34,693 nt of DNA from Candidatus Doudnabacteria bacterium CG10_big_fil_rev_8_21_14_0_10_41_10 (GTDB taxonomy: Bacteria > Patescibacteriota > Doudnabacteria > UBA920 > 2-01-FULL-50-11), in assembly GCA_002773695.1 (NCBI GenBank), contig PFAJ01000053.1:1-34693 (forward strand). The letters are read 5' to 3'. The position numbers and the translations under genes were made by a program. Each line of letters begins with the position of its first letter. Positions within the stretch are counted from its first letter, which is position 1. Shown here one piece after another: positions 32,173-34,693 of the stretch. Below the pieces are notes generated by a model, which was not told the DNA's origin, made no database searches, and saw only the letters and a list, made by a program, of their open reading frames with translations.

Positions 32173-32347
32173 AGGACTTACGCATTTGGCCAAGTTCGAG
32201 GCAAAACCGAGGATTTGTGCCGAAGGCGTAGTAGAACTACGACGAGGCCAAACCGCAGGTTTTAACGAAGAAATTGGCCAAACCCTTGCGGCGTTGTCGC
32301 CCCAAGGCCGGGCTTTGCCCGGCCGAGGCGGCAAGTGCGTAAGTCCT
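32173..32347. mobile_element. 175-bp MITE-like element with 12-bp terminal inverted repeats
   Basis: AGGACTTACGCA (32173-32184) and TGCGTAAGTCCT (32336-32347) are exact inverted copies; similarity continues inward with mismatches. ATATTA flanks both sides (32166-32171 and 32348-32353), separated on the left by one base, suggesting a target-site duplication. No transposase is encoded. The right flank overlaps the stop codon of the 33019 gene, so insertion happened at its 3' end without breaking it. Confidence 0.75.
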
Positions 32348-32350
32348 ATA

Positions 32351-33019
32351 TTATTTAATATACTCCTCCATCTCCATCCCAGTCTCTTTTTTTATAACCT
32401 CAATCATTCTATACATAACCGCGGTTAAAACAACAACGGTAGGCAAAACAATAACCGGAAACGAGAGGCCGGTCATTTTTCCAAGCTGTTGGTTGTATTC
32501 TGCTGTGCCCGGCTCCGCGTTCATGATAACAACCGCTAAAATAAAATTTAGTAAGGCGGAAAGTAAAAACGCCCCCGTCAAAAAATAAGTTGAACGCCCT
32601 AACATTTTTTCAAATCCAATGGGCTCTTTAAAACCATTTTGGATTTTTTCCAAATTAAAAATCTCCGAAAAAAATGTTTTTACCAAAGGAACGCGGGTTT
32701 TTTGAGAGAGCAATATCGCGGTCGCAATAATCAGCGGCACCGCGGTCTCTTTTACCACGATCCATTTTGTCGGAAGCTCCAATACCCCTATCCCACCTGT
32801 GAGCAATACCGAAATGAATCCCAATCCTGAAAAAAAGTTCACTTTCCGCTCTTTGGCAAAATCCCAAATACCATAAACAACCGGAAAAGCAAGCGCTGTG
32901 ACAAGACCCCAAAGCGGCCCCAAATAATTTTCGCCTGAAAATCGCGTCAAAACAACGACCGGGATAACGACGTTTATTAAAACATTAATCAACAAATTTT
33001 TGTGCTTTTTTTGTGGCAT
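32351..33019 (-). CDS. Polytopic membrane protein (VC0807-like), 222 aa
   Basis: Start at 33019 (MPQKKHKN). Five to six hydrophobic segments are visible: LLINVLINVVIPVVVLTRF, LGPLWGLVTALAFPVVYGIWDF, FFSGLGFISVLLTGGIGVLE, ETAVPLIIATAILLSQ, YFLTGAFLLSALLNFILAVV and LSFPVIVLPTVVVLTAVMYRM. The pattern and length resemble the VC0807 family of uncharacterised membrane proteins; function unknown. No strong SD. Its stop codon is in the MITE flank. Confidence 0.7.
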   Translation of the reverse strand: MPQKKHKNLLINVLINVVIPVVVLTRFSGENYLGPLWGLVTALAFPVVYGIWDFAKERKVNFFSGLGFISVLLTGGIGVLELPTKWIVVKETAVPLIIATAILLSQKTRVPLVKTFFSEIFNLEKIQNGFKEPIGFEKMLGRSTYFLTGAFLLSALLNFILAVVIMNAEPGTAEYNQQLGKMTGLSFPVIVLPTVVVLTAVMYRMIEVIKKETGMEMEEYIK

Positions 33020-33067
33020 ACAATAACTTGTGTTTAAGTATATCAAAGCGCAGACCATCTGCCAAAG

Positions 33068-33115
33068 TGTCAAAGGGAGTCTTTGACACTGCTATGTCAA
33101 AGACTCCCTTTGACA
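33068..33115. promoter_or_regulatory. Double palindrome: 21-bp perfect inverted repeat built from four TGTCAAAG motifs
   Basis: The left arm (33068-33088) reads TGTCAAAG-GGAGT-CTTTGACA; the right arm (33095-33115) is its exact reverse complement, across the 6-nt spacer CTGCTA. Each arm is itself a palindrome around a 5-bp centre. It lies between the VC0807-like gene and the 33164 gene. It could be a high-affinity operator for a dimeric regulator, a cruciform-forming repeat or a transposon-type end. Confidence 0.85.
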
Positions 33116-33163
33116 TCATGTATTCACAAATTGACTTGAATAAAAAACTTTTATGAGGAGGCT

Positions 33164-34450
33164 ATGAAGTACCTACCGGTGTACCTTTTGATTATTCTCG
33201 CCTGGATCGCGGTTTCCTCAAACCACATCCCGGGCCCGCCCGAAACTCCGGCATAGACCAAGATGCCTCTTGTGCCGACACAAGAGCTCCGGGATCGCTT
33301 CACTGCCATAAGAAGCACACTCAAGCACGGCAAAGTCACCTCAGTTGAAGAGTACGTCGCTCTTCTCCGGGAGAAGTACTTTCTTGAAGCGGTGTGTTTC
33401 CGCGCTGGAAGTGATTTCGCAATGCCTAAAGAAGATTTTTATCACTACAGATCGACTTGCTCGATCACGTCGATCTGGCTTAACCCTGATAGAGATCTTT
33501 TTTCTCGCTTACCAAAAAACCAGCACGAGTCGGCTCGAATCAAACTCGAAAAGATGTGCGCGGGGCTAACCCGTTATCCCGGAGACCCGGACAGGTTCGG
33601 GCCGTCGTTGCAAGCCTTCTTCCTCTGGGGTATACCGTACACCTGGATGTTCCTGTTCGTCCGCACCGAACAAGTCGGCCTCAACCCCTGGCTCCAGCTT
33701 TTCAACTGGAAATTCTGGATTTCAGGTTTCATCTGGGTATACGCTGTGTTCAAATACCCGGCCAAGGACCCGATAGTCGAGCTTCGCAGATCCATAAACA
33801 CGGTTTGCGGCACGCTCGTGATGGCAATCTCGGCTTTTGGAGCGGGACCTGTTGGGAAAACGCAAAAGCCGGATCCGACAAATAACGGCTCGCCTTTCAG
33901 ATTTACAATGGACTAGCGAAATACCTGGCAGGCTACCGGACCGGACCAGGACGATGGCTGGTCCGGATTTCTGCGGTTGACGCCGAAGTGGCGAGGATTC
34001 CTATCCGACACCGTCGCAACTTCCAACGGACCCCGTTGGAGCGTCTATGCGGTCGGGGGCTTAAGGGTTGTTGGATCTGACAAAAACCCCCTTCAAATCT
34101 ACCCAATGGCTGGTGCCCGTCGCCGAACTGACGGCGGTTTCAATGCGATCGCCGGCGCGCAGGTGTTCGTCAAACTGCCACGTGTCAGCATCGCCGCTCC
34201 GGTCAACCACGCGGAGCTTGCGTCAAAGCCATTTCTCGACTTCGGAGGATTCGTGACTACTCCGATAAAAGGGCGGCGGTCGGCCGGCGCGCAATATGGT
34301 GTGCGGGCGAATCGACAAAAAGGCCTTCACTCCTGGTTCCTTGCTCCGCTCATACAACGCAAGACATGGAAGGGCTTTTTAGAACTTGCTTTCCCCATCA
34401 CCCCTCAAAGCACATCGCTCAGACTTCGGTGGGTGATAACCGTGCCATAA
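33164..34450 (+). pseudogene. 428-codon exported/membrane protein gene with two in-frame TAG codons
   Basis: The ATG at 33164 has the SD GAGGAGG 4 nt upstream. The N-terminus is a signal-like segment (YLPVYLLIILAWIAVSS). The frame meets TAG at codon 30 (33251-33253) and at codon 251 (33914-33916), but otherwise stays open to TAA at 34448-34450, where a terminator follows. The middle part has aromatic hydrophobic segments (SLQAFFLWGIPYTWMFLFV; WKFWISGFIWVYAVF). The last 175 codons are glycine- and arginine-rich (MAGARRRTDGGFNAI, FGGFVTTPIKGRR), with alternating beta-strand-like patterns. The ORFs starting at 33263 and 33977 are parts of it. The family is not recognised. Either multiply mutated or dependent on TAG readthrough. 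Base composition is more GC-rich than neighbouring metabolic genes. Confidence 0.65.
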
Positions 34451-34470
34451 CCGCTTTCAACACCAACTTT

Positions 34471-34503
34471 AAAGCCGCCCCTTGCAGGAGCGGCTTTTTT
34501 TTA
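34471..34503 (+). terminator. Terminator after the 33164 gene
   Basis: GCCGC.CC and GG.GCGGC form a stem with loop TTGCA, followed by nine T residues. Confidence 0.8.
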
Positions 34504-34527
34504 TAAAAAATCTTCCTACAAACAAAT

Positions 34528-34587
34528 AGGAGGGACAACGTCACATCGCGGTACCCCCAGGTTTTGCGATGTTCCATCATCCCTCCT
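34528..34587 (-). ncRNA. Possible structured leader RNA or hairpin
   Basis: AGGAGGGA/TCCCTCCT and ACATCGC/GCGATGT pair perfectly on either side of a 7/7 internal region, closing a 16-nt loop. On the minus strand most of that internal region can pair through G-U and standard pairs (TGATG with CGTTG), so a transcript from the promoter at 34609-34637 would fold into a long hairpin. The plus-strand version does not pair there. No known RNA family was recognised. Confidence 0.4.
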
Positions 34588-34608
34588 CAAGGTTATTCAG
34601 GAGAGCTA

Positions 34609-34637
34609 ACTGTATATAAAAAAACCCAATGTGTCAA
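34609..34637 (-). promoter_or_regulatory. Promoter near the right edge, reading leftward
   Basis: On the minus strand TTGACA (34637-34632) and TACAGT (34614-34609) are 17 bp apart. It points at the hairpin at 34528-34587 and towards the 3' end of the interrupted gene. Confidence 0.55.
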
Positions 34638-34650
34638 CCCTATTGTTGGC

Positions 34651-34693
34651 GTTCAGCTACAATGTCCTCATAAGTGTTCAGCGTAATGTCCGC
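34651..34693. mobile_element. Possible insertion-sequence end cut by window edge
   Basis: GTTCAGCTACAATGTCC (34651-34667) and GTTCAGCGTAATGTCC (34676-34691) are near-identical direct copies at the very edge. On the minus strand they read GGACATT..GCTGAAC, a repeated motif of the kind found near the ends of some IS481/IS3-like elements. No transposase is visible within the window, so this is a weak call. Confidence 0.35.

Noticed and set aside
1855-34450. Genetic code change (TGA as Gly or Trp, as in Gracilibacteria/Absconditabacteria)
   Set aside because: TGA ends several apparently complete genes (GH13 at 13412, decarboxylase at 30681, repeat protein at 26391, and the 1855 frame itself), and TAG and TAA are also found in-frame, so one reassignment cannot explain the pattern.
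34427-34580. Small leftward ORF from ATGATGGAACATCGC behind AGGAGGG
   Set aside because: It has a good SD, but the frame runs through the terminator and antisense to the end of the 33164 gene. More likely the SD-like string is just one arm of the hairpin.

Overview
The window looks like a chromosomal segment of a Patescibacteria (CPR) bacterium, probably from the Parcubacteria side. This is inferred from content, not from a database search: a 60-residue bL28, a compact rpsL-rpsG-fusA-tuf operon, a sugar-phosphate gene set (class I aldolase, GlpX-type FBPase, transketolase, transaldolase, bifunctional PGI/PMI), a TrpR-like YerC-type regulator, a GxxExxY protein, many short hypothetical genes and many dispersed REP-like repeats. 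No rRNA, tRNA or CRISPR array was seen. All three stop codons end apparently intact genes, so the code appears standard.

Layout. 1-2440: the edge of an IS30-like transposase gene and three small rightward hypothetical genes, each with its own promoter, Shine-Dalgarno (SD) sequence and terminator. 2590-7850: the str operon, leftward. 8209-8569: another small rightward module. 8674-11535: a site-2 protease and a large transglutaminase-fold protein. 11586-12577: bL28, then a TrpR-like regulator bracketed by two related 34-bp palindromes. 12631-22937: a leftward carbon-metabolism run in transcription order tkt, GxxExxY, glpX, fba, LOG, tal, FMN reductase, PGI/PMI, GH13 glucosidase, ROK kinase. 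23055-25704: divergent GGDEF and Fur-ZIP units. 25686-26535: a tetrapeptide-repeat gene between two 20-bp direct repeats, then YibE/F. 27714-33019: Nudix, HD, CYTH, a chimeric exported/DUF4406-like gene, a UDP-glucuronate decarboxylase-like gene carrying an in-frame repeat insertion, and membrane proteins. 33068-34503: a large rightward interrupted gene behind an elaborate palindrome. The right edge holds a hairpin and what may be an insertion-sequence end.

Three themes stand out. First, six accessory genes (1855, 8261, 12521, 21008, 28123 and 33164 starts) keep one long reading frame but contain in-frame TGA, TAG or TAA codons, and one of them also has an A-run frameshift. Housekeeping genes in the same window are intact. 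Ordinary gene decay or sequence error is the simplest reading; readthrough is possible but unproven. Second, many accessory genes are self-contained promoter-SD-ORF-terminator modules, and one is bracketed by a 20-bp direct repeat. Third, palindromic repeats are abundant. One lies in-frame inside a sugar-nucleotide enzyme, one separates the fur promoter from its gene, and one 175-bp element has MITE features.

The metabolic genes fit an organism that interconverts hexose, triose and pentose phosphates by the non-oxidative pentose route and can feed in sugars through a GH13 glucosidase and an ROK kinase. The Fur-ZIP operon suggests regulated metal uptake.
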